15,533 nucleotides of DNA from an uncultured Oxalobacteraceae bacterium (GTDB taxonomy: Bacteria > Pseudomonadota > Gammaproteobacteria > Burkholderiales > Burkholderiaceae). The DNA is taken from NCBI GenBank assembly GCA_946479255.1, contig CAMLFK010000102.1:1-15533 (forward strand), read 5' to 3'. The notes under the pieces are model-generated. The model was not told the DNA's origin, did no database searches, and was given only the letters and a program-made list of their open reading frames with translations. The position numbers were made by a program, and so were the translations under genes. Shown here one piece after another: positions 14,787-15,533 of this stretch (positions are counted from its first letter, which is position 1; the number at the start of each line of letters is the position of its first letter).

Positions 14787-15455
14787 TCAGCCCAGTACGT
14801 TCTTCAGCCAGGCCGAGATATGCCCGACCTCGTCCTGACACAGCGAATGCTGCATCATGTATTCATGCCACTCGACCTTGTACCCCAGCGACACCAAGAG
14901 GTCGCGCGAGGCTTCGGCGCGGGCGATCGGGATCACCCCGTCCTGGCGGCCATGCACCATGAATACCGGCGTGCCCAGGCTTTGCTCGCTGCGCTCGGCC
15001 GCCACCTTGTCGGCCAGCGGCACATAGCCGGACAGGCACATCAGGCCACCCAGCGTTTCAGGGTGGCGCAAGCCGGTCTGCAAGGCCATCGCGCAGCCCT
15101 GCGAAAAGCCGGCCAGGATGATGCGCGAAGCCGGAATGCCGCGCGCTTTCTCGCGCGCGATCAGCGCTTCAACCTGGACCTGCGAGGCGCGCAGGCCGTT
15201 CTCGTCCTCGCGCCGCACCAGGTCCGCATTGGTGATGTCGTACCAGGCGCGCATCACGTAGCCGTTATTGATCGTCACCGGCATCGCGTTCGCATGCGGG
15301 AACACGAAGCGGATGCCGGGCAGGCCGGACAAGTCCAGTTCGCGCACCATCGGCACGAAGTCATTGCCGTCGGCGCCCAGGCCGTGCATCCAGATAATCG
15401 CCACCGATGGATTGGGCGCGCTTTCGATTTCGATATTCTCGAGGAGTAAGGACAT
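14787..15455 (-). CDS. Carboxylesterase / phospholipase family protein (PF02230)
   Basis: A 222-residue cytoplasmic alpha/beta-hydrolase of the carboxylesterase II (EstB/acyl-protein thioesterase-like) family, at the usual length. WMHGLGADGNDF (22-33) is the family's oxyanion-hole segment. The nucleophile is Ser118 in GFSQG (116-120), the acid Asp172 in HGRQDGVIP and the catalytic His203 in MMQHSLCQDE, where most members have GHS. The start is set at 15455 (MSLLLENIEIES), because the family begins close before this strand and the extra 21 residues of a longer frame do not look like protein. The ribosome binding site is weak (GAG). It hydrolyses short-chain esters in characterised relatives; the physiological substrate is usually unknown. 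It starts 17 bp after the stop of a partly visible upstream gene and is followed after two bases by the small-protein gene. Confidence 0.93.
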   Translation of the reverse strand: MSLLLENIEIESAPNPSVAIIWMHGLGADGNDFVPMVRELDLSGLPGIRFVFPHANAMPVTINNGYVMRAWYDITNADLVRREDENGLRASQVQVEALIAREKARGIPASRIILAGFSQGCAMALQTGLRHPETLGGLMCLSGYVPLADKVAAERSEQSLGTPVFMVHGRQDGVIPIARAEASRDLLVSLGYKVEWHEYMMQHSLCQDEVGHISAWLKNVLG

Positions 15456-15472
15456 AAGGTCTCGGTGAATGT

Positions 15473-15533
15473 TTATGGTTGCGGGCGCAGCGCCGACTTG
15501 GGCCGGAACGCCTTGCACACCGCGGGGTCGGTT
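15473..15533 (-). CDS. C-terminal fragment of an unidentified gene
   Basis: On the minus strand the window opens inside a frame reading TDPAVCKAFRPKSALRPQP and then TAA (15475-15473). Every codon but the last two ends in G or C, which fits real coding in this genome, and the stop sits 17 bp before the carboxylesterase start, as in an operon. Only 19 residues are visible and no family can be named. Confidence 0.5.
   Translation of the reverse strand, partial: TDPAVCKAFRPKSALRPQP

Noticed and set aside
14785..14841. Longer start for the small protein (84 residues)
   Set aside because: It would overlap the upstream esterase by 55 bases and adds an Arg/Gly-rich head unlike the rest. The internal ATG fits the two-base gene junction.

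Overview
The window is high-GC DNA that reads as a betaproteobacterial chromosome. The mix of genes is a Tsr-type chemoreceptor with a solo Cache protein, a YbfB/YjiJ-family MFS carrier, an FAH-family hydrolase and several alpha/beta-hydrolases. Together with the codon bias towards G/C at third positions, this suggests Oxalobacteraceae (a Massilia, Duganella or Janthinobacterium relative). That placement is inference from gene style, not from a marker gene. No rRNA, tRNA, CRISPR array, transposase or phage gene was seen.

Layout. (1) Positions 1-1750, minus strand: a periplasmic single-Cache protein followed by a methyl-accepting chemotaxis protein whose 3' end lies outside the window. (2) Positions 1902-2717, minus: a Tat-exported alpha/beta-hydrolase that appears to have lost its nucleophile serine. 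(3) Positions 2718-3000: a divergent regulatory region with several inverted repeats. (4) Positions 3001-7145, plus: a tight three-gene cluster (680-aa FAD/NAD(P)-binding protein, 405-aa MFS transporter, 283-aa FAH-family hydrolase) with gaps of 15 and 17 bp, most simply one operon of unknown substrate. (5) Positions 7146-7553: a 408-bp intergenic region that turns AT-rich and carries a near-perfect LacI-family-type operator. (6) Positions 7554-13553, plus: one 1999-codon gene for a secreted multidomain protein. It has an alginate-lyase-like N-terminal region, a putative Ig domain, three F5/8C (discoidin)-type carbohydrate-binding modules, and a long tail of Ig-like/OmpL47-like repeats. It is closed by a perfect 16-bp-stem terminator. 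(7) Positions 13647-15533, minus: a tightly packed cluster, in transcription order the C-terminus of an unidentified gene, a 222-aa carboxylesterase, a 65-aa acidic small protein, and a 312-aa secreted BD-FAE-type esterase.

How it fits together. The most distinctive element is the huge lyase-like protein. Its repeat architecture resembles surface and polysaccharide-degrading proteins of Paenibacillus-like Firmicutes, while its codon use matches the host. Its upstream region is about 39% GC by hand count and holds an operator overlapping a possible promoter. Together these suggest an acquired, sugar-responsive polysaccharide-degrading enzyme. The neighbouring esterases could in principle remove ester groups from polysaccharides, but nothing in the sequence links them by regulation.

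Several very long antisense open frames, including one of 1966 codons opposite the giant gene, are artefacts of codon bias and are not annotated.
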